Source of the DNA: an uncultured Clostridia bacterium
GTDB taxonomy: Bacteria > Bacillota > Clostridia > Oscillospirales > CAG-272
Assembly: GCA_947627475.1 (NCBI GenBank)
Contig: CANQWE010000013.1
Location: 1-38,969, forward strand
Length of the DNA stretch: 38,969 bases
Direction of reading: 5' to 3'
The notes beneath the pieces are model-generated. The model saw only the letters and a list, made by a program, of their open reading frames with translations, ran no database searches and was not told the origin of the DNA. A program made the translations under genes and the position numbers. Shown here piece after piece: positions 31,837 to 38,969 of the stretch (within the stretch, counting starts at the first letter, position 1; every line of letters begins with the position of its first letter).

Positions 31837-32984
31837 AAAAAGTGGTCCAATATACTGCATGTGCTTTAGCAGGCCTGATGCTGGTCCTAGGCGCCACCGG
31901 ATGTACGGATCAGGCATACAACAGCTACGATCGTACAGGAGAGCCTTATGATTACTATTTGCCGGATTATGTCAATGTTTGTGATTATAAGGGCATTAAA
32001 GTTCCAAACATTTCCTATACTCCTTCCGAGAAGGATATTGAAAATCAGCGTATTTTGGAGTTGGCTGTCTATTCTCCCTTTACAAAGGATGTGGAGCGCG
32101 GCTGTATGGAAGGTGACCGGGTTGTTATCTCGACAACCTGCTATGTAAACGACGAGGTTTACGAATATTTGACCTTTGAAACCAATAGCCAAGGGGAAGG
32201 CCATTCCTTTATATTAGGGACCAATGAGTTTGATATTCCCCAGTTGGAAGAAGCAATCACCGGTATGAAAAAAGGAGAAGATAAGGAAATCACCTTTACG
32301 TTTCCCGACCCCTATTACCGGGATATACTAAAATCCGGGAAAGAGGCCACGATTGAAGTGCATATCGACCGCGTCGATGAAATCGACCGCCTGGAGGATA
32401 CGGAAGAATTTTACGAAGAACGGCTGGGCACCACCCGGGAAGCCAGAGAAATCGAGATTCGTTCCAATTTGCAAAAGCGATATGATCAGTATTTGCAGTC
32501 TTATAAAATAACACTAACATGGCAGTATCTACTGGACAACAGTAAGTTAATAGAGGTTCCGGAAAAGGAATACGATGAAAAATATGAAACCATGCTGGAC
32601 AGCTATAGGAGTATGGCAGAAGACGCCAGTGTCTCTCTGGAGGAATATGTAAAAGATACGCTGGGATATGCGGATATAGATGCGTTTTACGACTTTTTAG
32701 AAGAGACGGCCGAACAGGAATGCTATGGAGATATGATTCTGTATTATATAGCTCGCTGCGAAGACCTGAACTTTGACGATGCCTATTACGAAAGCGCGCT
32801 GCTCTCCTATGGCGAGCAGTATGAGCTGACGGACGCCGCTGACGTGGAAGACTTTCTTGCCTATTATAATCAGCTGACGGATTTCCAAGAAACCACCCGA
32901 TACCGGTATGTACAGGAATGGGTGGCAGATCAGGCTGAAGTATTGGAAGATGTAACAACCATAAACAGCAGTAAATTGAAATAA
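31833..32984 (+). CDS. Trigger-factor-like lipoprotein (FKBP-type foldase)
   Basis: 383 residues, ATG overlapping the previous stop, preceded by AAAGGTGAAATT. Lipoprotein signal with lipobox GATGC (Cys 24). After a linker, residues ~50-180 resemble the trigger-factor start and FKBP-like PPIase domain (MEGDRVVISTTCYVNDEVYE, FILGTNEFDIPQLEEAITGM, KGEDKEITFTFPDPYYRD, KEATIEVHIDRVDEI). The rest is a helical, acidic C-terminal chaperone arm (KSNLQ-type RSNLQKRYDQYL, then EVPEKEYDEKYETML). It probably helps folding of secreted proteins outside the membrane, analogous to PrsA. Peptidyl-prolyl activity not proven by sequence. Confidence 0.82.
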   Translation: MKKVVQYTACALAGLMLVLGATGCTDQAYNSYDRTGEPYDYYLPDYVNVCDYKGIKVPNISYTPSEKDIENQRILELAVYSPFTKDVERGCMEGDRVVISTTCYVNDEVYEYLTFETNSQGEGHSFILGTNEFDIPQLEEAITGMKKGEDKEITFTFPDPYYRDILKSGKEATIEVHIDRVDEIDRLEDTEEFYEERLGTTREAREIEIRSNLQKRYDQYLQSYKITLTWQYLLDNSKLIEVPEKEYDEKYETMLDSYRSMAEDASVSLEEYVKDTLGYADIDAFYDFLEETAEQECYGDMILYYIARCEDLNFDDAYYESALLSYGEQYELTDAADVEDFLAYYNQLTDFQETTRYRYVQEWVADQAEVLEDVTTINSSKLK

Positions 32985-33011
32985 AACCACAAATTTGTAA
33001 AGTAAAATGAA

Positions 33012-33042
33012 AAAACGTCCACCGAAAATCGGTGGGCGTTTT
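33012..33042. terminator. Bidirectional terminator between convergent genes
   Basis: AAAACGTCCACCG / CGGTGGGCGTTTT, one mismatch, 5-nt loop. It serves the lipoprotein gene and the ACT-domain gene. Confidence 0.85.
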
Positions 33043-33065
33043 TATCGTAATATGCATTATAATAT

Positions 33066-33494
33066 TTATTCGGACAGCGCATCCATTTCCAATGTACGAA
33101 TATTTGCTCCTTCCAGCGCTTTTACCGTTTCTTCCATATCTGAAACTCGAAGGATCATATGGGCACATCCTGCCTTATGGGAAATAAACGCATAAGCATA
33201 ATCTACACTGATTCCAGCGACGGACAGCACCTGCAATGCGTGCGCCATGCCGCCTGGACGGTCGTCAATTTCCACTGCCAAAACAGGCGTAATCTTGCAG
33301 GTATACCCTGCACTGCGCAAAACCTCCAAGGCTCCCTCCGCATCCGGTACAATGACCCGGAGAATACCATACTCTTTTGTATCAGCAATAGACAACGCCC
33401 GCAGATTCATCCCATTCTCGGCAAGAACAGCACATACGTGGGCAAGCTGACCCGACTTATTCTCCAAAAAAACAGAAACTTGTTTGACGCTCAT
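33066..33494 (-). CDS. Tandem ACT-domain protein
   Basis: 142 residues from the ATG at 33494, eight bases after GAAAGGA; an ATG at 33503 is too close. Two ACT domains: KQVSVFLENKSGQLAHVCAV (about 4-65) and TPVLAVEIDDRPGGMAHAL (about 70-135). ACT domains bind amino acids or related ligands. It follows paaK in one operon; this pair is common in anaerobes that ferment aromatic amino acids, often near indolepyruvate oxidoreductase genes, which are not in this window. It may sense the pathway or modulate the ligase. Confidence 0.88.
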   Translation of the reverse strand: MSVKQVSVFLENKSGQLAHVCAVLAENGMNLRALSIADTKEYGILRVIVPDAEGALEVLRSAGYTCKITPVLAVEIDDRPGGMAHALQVLSVAGISVDYAYAFISHKAGCAHMILRVSDMEETVKALEGANIRTLEMDALSE

Positions 33495-33520
33495 GGATTT
33501 CATCCTTTCTATGCTGCAAA

Positions 33521-34828
33521 TCAGTCATGCAGCTTTCTTTTGTCGATGACCCGTACAGCCTTTCCCTCACTGCGTGCAATGGATTTAGGTTGTACCAGAT
33601 GTACTTTGGGATTGATGCCAAGCATCAGCTTCATTGCGCCGGCAAGCTGTTCTTCCTGCAGAGTCAGTTCCCGGACCGTATCGGCAAACTGTGCTTCTGT
33701 AACTTCTACATACACGTCAAAGGTGTCCGTACTGCCTACCCGATCCACAACAATCTGGTAATTGGAAGTATATCCCTGCCTTAGCAATACCGTTTCAATC
33801 TGAGACGGGAATACATTCACCCCGCGTATGATCATCATATCGTCGCTGCGCCCCATAGGCTTGCTCATTTTAATATGGGTTCTGCCGCAGGAACATTTTT
33901 TCCGGCTGAGCACACAAATATCCCTTGTCCGATATCGCAGAAGCGGGAACGCCTCTTTATCCAGGCTGGTGAATACCAGTTCACCCTTGCTTCCCTCCGG
34001 CAGCACCTCTCCCGTATCCGGATCGATAATCTCCGCCAAAAAGTGATCCTCGTTAATATGCATACCGGTTTGTTCGCTGCATTCAAAGGCTACACCGGGG
34101 CCAGAGGTCTCTGTAAGTCCATATATATCATATGCCTTGATTCCCAGCGTATTCTCGATATCCCGGCGCATCTCCTGGGTCCAGGGTTCCGCCCCAAAAA
34201 TTCCCGCCTTCAAATGAATATCCTCTTTGGAATATCCCATATCCCGAAGCGTCTCACCTATGTATACCGCATAAGAAGGGGTACAGCATAAAATCGTAGA
34301 CTGCAGATCCAGCATAAATTGAATCTGCCTTTCTGTATTCCCGCTGGACATGGGCAGGGTCAGACACCCCACCTTGTGGGATCCGCCGTGCAGTCCGGGT
34401 CCCCCGGTAAACAGGCCGTATCCGTAGCAAACCTGACAAACATCATCTTTGGTGCCGCCCGCCGCTACAATGGCCCTTGCGCAGCATTCCTCCCACAAAT
34501 CTACATCTTTTTGAGTGTAAAACGCCACGACGCGTTTGCCGGTAGTACCGCTGGTGGATTGGATCCGCACGCAGTCGGAGAGGGGTTTTGCCAAAAGGCC
34601 GTAAGGATATGCATCCCGCAGATCGGCCTTTGTTAAAAAAGGCAGCTTATATAAGTCATCTGTGCTGCGGATATCGTCAGGGGTCACACCCTTTTCCTGC
34701 ATCAGATTTCTGTAGTATGCCACATTGTCCCAGACATGCCGCACCTGAGAGACGAGCTTTTCATTCTGCAACGCCTTGATTTGTTCCACCGACGCGCACT
34801 CAATCTCAGGCTGATAATATCTTTCCAT
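33521..34828 (-). CDS. paaK: Phenylacetate-CoA ligase (AMP-forming)
   Basis: 435 residues; the ATG at 34828 is 10 bases after AGGA, whereas an in-frame GTG at 34837 is only 1 base away. Adenylate-forming signature STSGTTGKRVVAFYTQ (P-loop), then GVFGAEPW-like GIFGAEPWTQEMR, YDIYGLTETSGPG, LLRYRTRDICVL, and MGRSDDMMIIRGVNVFPSQIE of the C-terminal lid. It makes phenylacetyl-CoA (or another aryl-acetyl-CoA) from acid, ATP and CoA, and with the ACT partner is likely part of aromatic amino acid metabolism. Cytoplasmic. Confidence 0.9.
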   Translation of the reverse strand: MERYYQPEIECASVEQIKALQNEKLVSQVRHVWDNVAYYRNLMQEKGVTPDDIRSTDDLYKLPFLTKADLRDAYPYGLLAKPLSDCVRIQSTSGTTGKRVVAFYTQKDVDLWEECCARAIVAAGGTKDDVCQVCYGYGLFTGGPGLHGGSHKVGCLTLPMSSGNTERQIQFMLDLQSTILCCTPSYAVYIGETLRDMGYSKEDIHLKAGIFGAEPWTQEMRRDIENTLGIKAYDIYGLTETSGPGVAFECSEQTGMHINEDHFLAEIIDPDTGEVLPEGSKGELVFTSLDKEAFPLLRYRTRDICVLSRKKCSCGRTHIKMSKPMGRSDDMMIIRGVNVFPSQIETVLLRQGYTSNYQIVVDRVGSTDTFDVYVEVTEAQFADTVRELTLQEEQLAGAMKLMLGINPKVHLVQPKSIARSEGKAVRVIDKRKLHD

Positions 34829-34864
34829 TGGATTCACGTCCTCTTCCTATAATATTGCAATAGT

Positions 34865-34894
34865 ATCATACCACATTTGCTCTGTCCCTGTAAA
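34865..34894 (-). promoter_or_regulatory. Promoter of paaK-ACT operon
   Basis: Minus-strand TTTACA (34894-34889), 18-bp spacer, TATGAT (34870-34865). Confidence 0.7.
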
Positions 34895-34964
34895 TAGATT
34901 TTTAAAAATTACCGGGGCAGATGTAGGACAAAGAAAGATTTGAAGGAAATTTGTCGTCCTTTTA

Positions 34965-34993
34965 TGGACAAGAAAAGCGGGATGTGGTATAAT
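34965..34993 (+). promoter_or_regulatory. Promoter of the helicase gene
   Basis: TGGACA (34965-34970), 17-bp spacer, TATAAT (34988-34993), 35 bp before the ATG. Confidence 0.78.
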
Positions 34994-35028
34994 TTAGTTT
35001 GATATTTTTCCTAAAGAACGGAGATGTT

Positions 35029-37506
35029 ATGGAAAACGAAACTCTGCGCCTGCAGTATACTGTGCAGAAACGCAAGCTATTTGATAAATATTATAGTCAC
35101 CTGAACAGTCAGCAGCGGGAATGTATTTATACCATCCACCACCCATTGATGATTTTGGCAGGGGCAGGCAGTGGGAAAACGACGGTCCTTGTCAGTCGTC
35201 TTGCGTATATCATCCGTTACGGGGATGCGTATATGACCGATTTTGTCCCGGAGGACTGTACTGCCGAAGATCTGCAGTCTATGACACAGGCCTTGCAGCT
35301 GGAAGGAGAACAGCTGGGGGAGTATCTGGAGCGGTTCGCGGTAAATCCGCCGCCAGCATGGTCTGTGCTGGCTGTCACCTTTACCAATAAAGCGGCGGGA
35401 GAAATTAAAGCCAGACTGACCTCTATTTTCGGAGAAGATTCTTCTCAGGTGCAGGATATCTGGACCGGCACGTTTCACTCTGTTTGTATGCGGATTCTGC
35501 GCCGGCACGGAGAACTGGTTGGATATGGATCCGGCTTTGGCATTGCAGATTCGGATGATCAAAAAAAACTAATTGCGGAATGTATGAAGCAGCTGAATAT
35601 CGACGCCAAATTCCTTCCTGCCAAAAGCATTCTTACAGAAATCAGCCGGGCAAAAAACCACCTCATGACCCCGGCAGAGTACCAGATGGAGGTAGGCAAT
35701 GACAGCCGGCTACGCAAAATTGGCCAGGTATACGAATTGTATCAGTCCCGGCTCCAGGCTTCCAATCTTTTGGACTTTGACGACATTATCATGCAGACGG
35801 TTGTCCTGCTGCAAAACTTTGAAAATGTGCGGCAAAATCTGCAGAGTCGTTTCCGCTATATTTCCATTGACGAATATCAGGACACAAATCAGGCCCAATT
35901 TGCGCTGGTGTCCCTTCTTGCAGGGGGATATAAAAATCTCATGGTAGTGGGGGACGATGACCAGTCCATCTATAAATTTCGCGGCGCTACCATTGAAAAT
36001 ATCCTTACCTTTGACAGCACTTACCCGGATGCGAAGGTCATTCGTCTGGAACAGAACTATCGTTCCACCAAGCGTATTTTGGATGCTGCCAATGCAGTGA
36101 TCGTACATAATAAGGAGCGCAAGGGGAAAAAGCTGTGGACCCAAGGCGATGAAGGAGACAAAATTTGTTTAAAAAAGCTTCCCACCCAGTTGGATGAGGC
36201 ACGCTATATATCCGATACCATTGCAGAACTGCACGAGGAAGGCAACGCGTTTTCTTCCTTCGCCGTTCTGTACCGGACCAATGCCATGTCCCGCGCCATA
36301 GAGCAGGCGCTGGCCAAAAGCGGTATTCCCTATCGCATGCTGGGGGCGCTGCGCTTTTTTGATCGATTGGAAATCAAAGACATTTTGGCTTATGTGTCTG
36401 TTGTCAATAACCCGGCGGACAGCGTACGCCTGCGGAGAATCATCAATACGCCCCGGCGGGGAATCGGAGAAAAAAGTATTGGGGCGGCTATGGCAATCGC
36501 GGACGAGCTGCAGGTTCCGCTTCTGGATGTTTTAGCCAGGGCCAATACATACGCTGCCATTCCCACTGGGGCGGCAAAGGCCATGATGGCACTGGCCGAG
36601 TTGATAGAGGAGCTGCGGCGGGATGCAGCAGAATCAAAAATCTCTGCCCTCATTGAAAAAATCTCTGTGAAGTCCGGGTACCAGGCTATGTGGATCGCTG
36701 CCGGCGAGGCGGAGAAAGAACGACTGGACAACATCGGAGAGCTGGTCTCCACTGCCGCCCAGTATGAAAGCACCACTGCGGCCCCTTCCCTGTCTGAATT
36801 TCTGGAAGACGTAGCGCTGGTTTCCGATATCGATCGGTATGATGAAACGGCTGACGCCGTAGTGCTGATGACCATTCACAGCGCAAAAGGTCTGGAATTT
36901 CAAAATGTATTTCTCCCAGGATGGGAAGAAGGGATCTTCCCGGGGTTTCAGGCGATCATGAATCCCACGGAAATCGAGGAGGAACGGCGTCTGGCGTATG
37001 TGGCGATTACCCGGGCAAGACAGCGGCTTTATATCACCCACGTACATCAGCGCATGCTTAACGGCAGTACCCAATATAATAAAAAATCCCGGTTTGCGGG
37101 CGAAATTCCCCCATGGCTGCTTGAGGAGGCGGACGACACCTTTACCGATTATCAGTCCATAGGCGAGCGTTCCTACACAAAAGGCATCTACCAGCGATCC
37201 GGCGGCACCCCTGTTTACAACAAAAACGCGCCCGGAAGCGGGTACGGAACCGGAGAGGAACGGGCTGCTTATACTGGAAATTTATCCGGTATAGGAGTCC
37301 CTCGACCCAAAATAGGCGCCGCTCCACGTACTTCGGTGCCGTTGGAACGCTTTGATAAAGGCGCAAGAGTACGGCACACCACCTTTGGCTGCGGAACGGT
37401 TCTATCCGTAAAATCTATGGGCGCTGATGTTCTATATGAGGTGGAATTTGATAAAATAGGGGTCAAAAAACTGATGGCCTCCTTTGCAAGGCTGAAAAAG
37501 GAATGA
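35029..37506 (+). CDS. pcrA: UvrD/PcrA-type ATP-dependent DNA helicase
   Basis: 825 residues from the ATG at 35029 after ACGGAGATG. SF1A helicase motifs in order: I AGAGSGKTTVL, Ia TFTNKAAGEIKARL, II DEYQDTNQAQ, III GDDDQSIYKFRGA, IV LEQNYRST, V TIHSAKGLEFQNVFLPG, VI EERRLAYVAITRARQRLY. An insertion of about 45 acidic residues after motif I (around residues 65-115, EDCTAEDLQSMTQALQLEGE) is longer than in B. subtilis PcrA. The C-terminus has a Tudor-like piece (GARVRHTTFGCGTVLSVKS) that in PcrA contacts RNA polymerase. Roles: nucleotide excision repair and clearing transcription conflicts. Confidence 0.93.
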   Translation: MENETLRLQYTVQKRKLFDKYYSHLNSQQRECIYTIHHPLMILAGAGSGKTTVLVSRLAYIIRYGDAYMTDFVPEDCTAEDLQSMTQALQLEGEQLGEYLERFAVNPPPAWSVLAVTFTNKAAGEIKARLTSIFGEDSSQVQDIWTGTFHSVCMRILRRHGELVGYGSGFGIADSDDQKKLIAECMKQLNIDAKFLPAKSILTEISRAKNHLMTPAEYQMEVGNDSRLRKIGQVYELYQSRLQASNLLDFDDIIMQTVVLLQNFENVRQNLQSRFRYISIDEYQDTNQAQFALVSLLAGGYKNLMVVGDDDQSIYKFRGATIENILTFDSTYPDAKVIRLEQNYRSTKRILDAANAVIVHNKERKGKKLWTQGDEGDKICLKKLPTQLDEARYISDTIAELHEEGNAFSSFAVLYRTNAMSRAIEQALAKSGIPYRMLGALRFFDRLEIKDILAYVSVVNNPADSVRLRRIINTPRRGIGEKSIGAAMAIADELQVPLLDVLARANTYAAIPTGAAKAMMALAELIEELRRDAAESKISALIEKISVKSGYQAMWIAAGEAEKERLDNIGELVSTAAQYESTTAAPSLSEFLEDVALVSDIDRYDETADAVVLMTIHSAKGLEFQNVFLPGWEEGIFPGFQAIMNPTEIEEERRLAYVAITRARQRLYITHVHQRMLNGSTQYNKKSRFAGEIPPWLLEEADDTFTDYQSIGERSYTKGIYQRSGGTPVYNKNAPGSGYGTGEERAAYTGNLSGIGVPRPKIGAAPRTSVPLERFDKGARVRHTTFGCGTVLSVKSMGADVLYEVEFDKIGVKKLMASFARLKKE

Positions 37507-37511
37507 GCCGT

Positions 37512-37540
37512 TTGACAAACGTACGATTCTGATATACAAT
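37512..37540 (+). promoter_or_regulatory. Promoter of proS
   Basis: TTGACA (37512-37517), 17-bp spacer, TACAAT (37535-37540), starting five bases after the helicase stop. The leader is too short for a T-box. Confidence 0.85.
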
Positions 37541-37574
37541 AATAACTATATTTACATTGATAAAGAGGTAACCG

Positions 37575-38969
37575 ATGGCAAACGATAAAAAAATGGTGGA
37601 GCAGATCACCTCCATGGATGAAAATTTTGCAAAATGGTATACAGACATCTGCAAAAAGGCAGAACTGATTGAGTATTCCAGCGTAAAAGGGTGCTTGGTA
37701 ATCCGCCCTTACGGATACGCAATTTGGGAGTTGATTCAGAAAAATCTGGACGCCCGTTTCAAAGAAACGGGACATGAAAATGTTTATATGCCTATGTTCA
37801 TTCCAGAGTCCCTCCTGAACAAAGAAAAGGATCACGTGGAAGGATTTGCACCGGAAGTAGCATGGGTCACCCACGGAGGAAGCGAGCCGCTTACGGAACG
37901 GATCTGCGTACGCCCTACCTCGGAAACGCTGTTTTGTGAGCATTACGCAAACGTGGTAAAATCCTATCGGGATCTGCCAAAGCTGTACAACCAGTGGTGC
38001 TCCGTTGTGCGTTGGGAAAAAACCACCCGTCCCTTCCTGCGTTCCAGAGAATTTCTCTGGCAGGAGGGTCACACGATTCATGCCACAGCAAAAGAGGCAG
38101 AAGAAGAGACGATTCGTATGCTGAACTGCTATGCGGATTTCCATGAACAGGATCTGGCCATTCCGGTGATCAAAGGAAGAAAAACAGAAAGCGACAAATT
38201 TGCCGGCGCAGAAGCCACCTATGCCATTGAGGCGCTGATGCATGACGGTAAGGCGCTGCAGGCAGGCACTTCCCATTATTTCGGAGATGGTTTCGCGCGG
38301 GCCTTTGACATCAAATATACCGATAAAGAAAACAAGCTGATACATCCCTTCCAGACGTCCTGGGGTGTTTCTACCCGGATGATCGGCGGACTCATTATGT
38401 CCCATGGGGACAACAACGGTCTGGTACTTCCCCCGGCTGTAGCGCCTATCCAAGTCGTAATTATTCCGGTGCAGCAGCAAAAGGATGGAGTATTGGAAGC
38501 AGCATACGCTCTGCGGGACCGCCTCAAAGGGCAGTTCCGGATAAAAGTAGACGACAGCGAGAATTCTCCCGGATGGAAATTTGCCCAGTATGAAATGAAG
38601 GGCGTTCCGCTCCGTATTGAAATTGGTCCCCGAGACATTGCGGAAGGCAAATGTGTTACCGTGCAGCGTCACAATCGGGAAAAAAACTTTGATTCCTTGG
38701 AAAATATCGAAGCTGTAGTTGCAGAGCGCCTGGAACAGGTGCGGACGGGCATGTACGAAAAAGCCCTTGCAAACCGTACGGCCCACACCTATGTATGTAC
38801 CTCTATGGAGGAAATCAAAGCCTCCATCGCCGAAAACGGGGATGGCTTTGTCAAAGCTATGTGGTGCGGCGATGAAACATGTGAGGACCAGATAAAAGAA
38901 GAAACGGGCGTATGCTCCCGGTGCATTCCCTTCCAGCAGGAGCAGCTGTCCGATCGGTGCGTTTGCTGC
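37575..38969 (+). CDS. proS: Prolyl-tRNA synthetase, short type (C-terminus cut by window)
   Basis: ATG at 37575 after AAAGAGGTAA; 465 codons to the window end, still open. Charges tRNA-Pro. Class II motifs are visible: motif 2 ([26 protein letters not shown]) and motif 3 ([19 protein letters not shown]); the anticodon domain follows ([11 protein letters not shown]). The end reads [19 protein letters not shown], the Cys-rich zinc-binding C-terminus of the archaeal/eukaryote-like ProS (no editing INS domain). Family members are ~478 residues, so about 13 residues lie beyond the edge. Confidence 0.95.
   Translation, partial: MANDKKMVEQITSMDENFAKWYTDICKKAELIEYSSVKGCLVIRPYGYAIWELIQKNLDARFKETGHENVYMPMFIPESLLNKEKDHVEGFAPEVAWVTHGGSEPLTERICVRPTSETLFCEHYANVVKSYRDLPKLYNQWCSVVRWEKTTRPFLRSREFLWQEGHTIHATAKEAEEETIRMLNCYADFHEQDLAIPVIKGRKTESDKFAGAEATYAIEALMHDGKALQAGTSHYFGDGFARAFDIKYTDKENKLIHPFQTSWGVSTRMIGGLIMSHGDNNGLVLPPAVAPIQVVIIPVQQQKDGVLEAAYALRDRLKGQFRIKVDDSENSPGWKFAQYEMKGVPLRIEIGPRDIAEGKCVTVQRHNREKNFDSLENIEAVVAERLEQVRTGMYEKALANRTAHTYVCTSMEEIKASIAENGDGFVKAMWCGDETCEDQIKEETGVCSRCIPFQQEQLSDRCVCC

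Noticed and set aside
37541-37574. T-box riboswitch before proS
   Set aside because: Only about 30 nt lie between promoter and start codon; there is no room for a T-box.
37269-38786. 505-residue minus-strand open frame
   Set aside because: Antisense to the helicase end and proS, both with clear motifs; its composition is that of a shadow frame.

Overview
This window looks like a chromosomal segment of an anaerobic, moderate-to-low-GC member of the Bacillota (class Clostridia, probably a gut or host-associated lineage). The evidence is the strong AGGAGG-type ribosome binding sites, the near-consensus sigma-A promoters with 17-bp spacers, an HPr carrying both His15 and Ser46, a fruR-fruK-fruA-ptsH-ptsI operon, a short ProS, and a VTC/DUF4956/Cthe_2159-like cluster. 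No genus can be assigned from sequence alone.

Layout. (1) 1-5.7 kb: remnant or partial tail module of a siphovirus-like prophage on the minus strand: two unknown small genes, tail tube, tail assembly chaperone with a -1 frameshift site, and a tape-measure-like gene cut by the window edge. Three plus-strand genes for exported or membrane-anchored proteins, each followed by its own terminator, sit between chaperone and tape measure, together with a duplicated ~178-bp repeat and a cluster of palindromic operator-like motifs. (2) 6.0-11.9 kb: complete fructose PTS operon with ptsH and ptsI, a consensus promoter and a phased operator array. (3) 12.0-13.7 kb: YtcJ-like amidohydrolase. (4) 13.7-19.2 kb: probable decayed island next to ssrA, bounded by a 39-bp direct repeat. 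It holds a membrane-anchored XRE regulator, a small membrane protein, a GH29 fucosidase, a GH78-like rhamnosidase and an integrase remnant. (5) 19.2-22.1 kb: ssrA (tmRNA), smpB, FSA/TalC-type aldolase and a P-loop ATPase. (6) 22.2-23.5 kb: an IS3-family element with a hairpin that sequesters the orfA ribosome binding site and a 30-bp perfect palindrome inside orfB; its right end supplies the stop codon of the next gene. (7) 23.5-28.9 kb: OmpR-type two-component system divergent from a VTC-domain protein, a DUF4956 membrane protein and a Cthe_2159-like lipoprotein. (8) 28.9-30.0 kb: degenerate DNA. (9) 30.0-39.0 kb: M14 peptidase, membrane protein plus trigger-factor-like lipoprotein, ACT-domain protein plus phenylacetate-CoA ligase, PcrA/UvrD helicase and an almost complete prolyl-tRNA synthetase.

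How they work together. Fructose entering through FruA is phosphorylated at the expense of PEP via EI and HPr, then by FruK. SmpB and tmRNA form the trans-translation pair. The fucosidase and rhamnosidase suggest use of plant or host glycans. The best candidate for an under-described system is the two-component system facing the VTC/DUF4956/beta-helix lipoprotein operon, with direct-repeat binding sites placed where an activator would sit.
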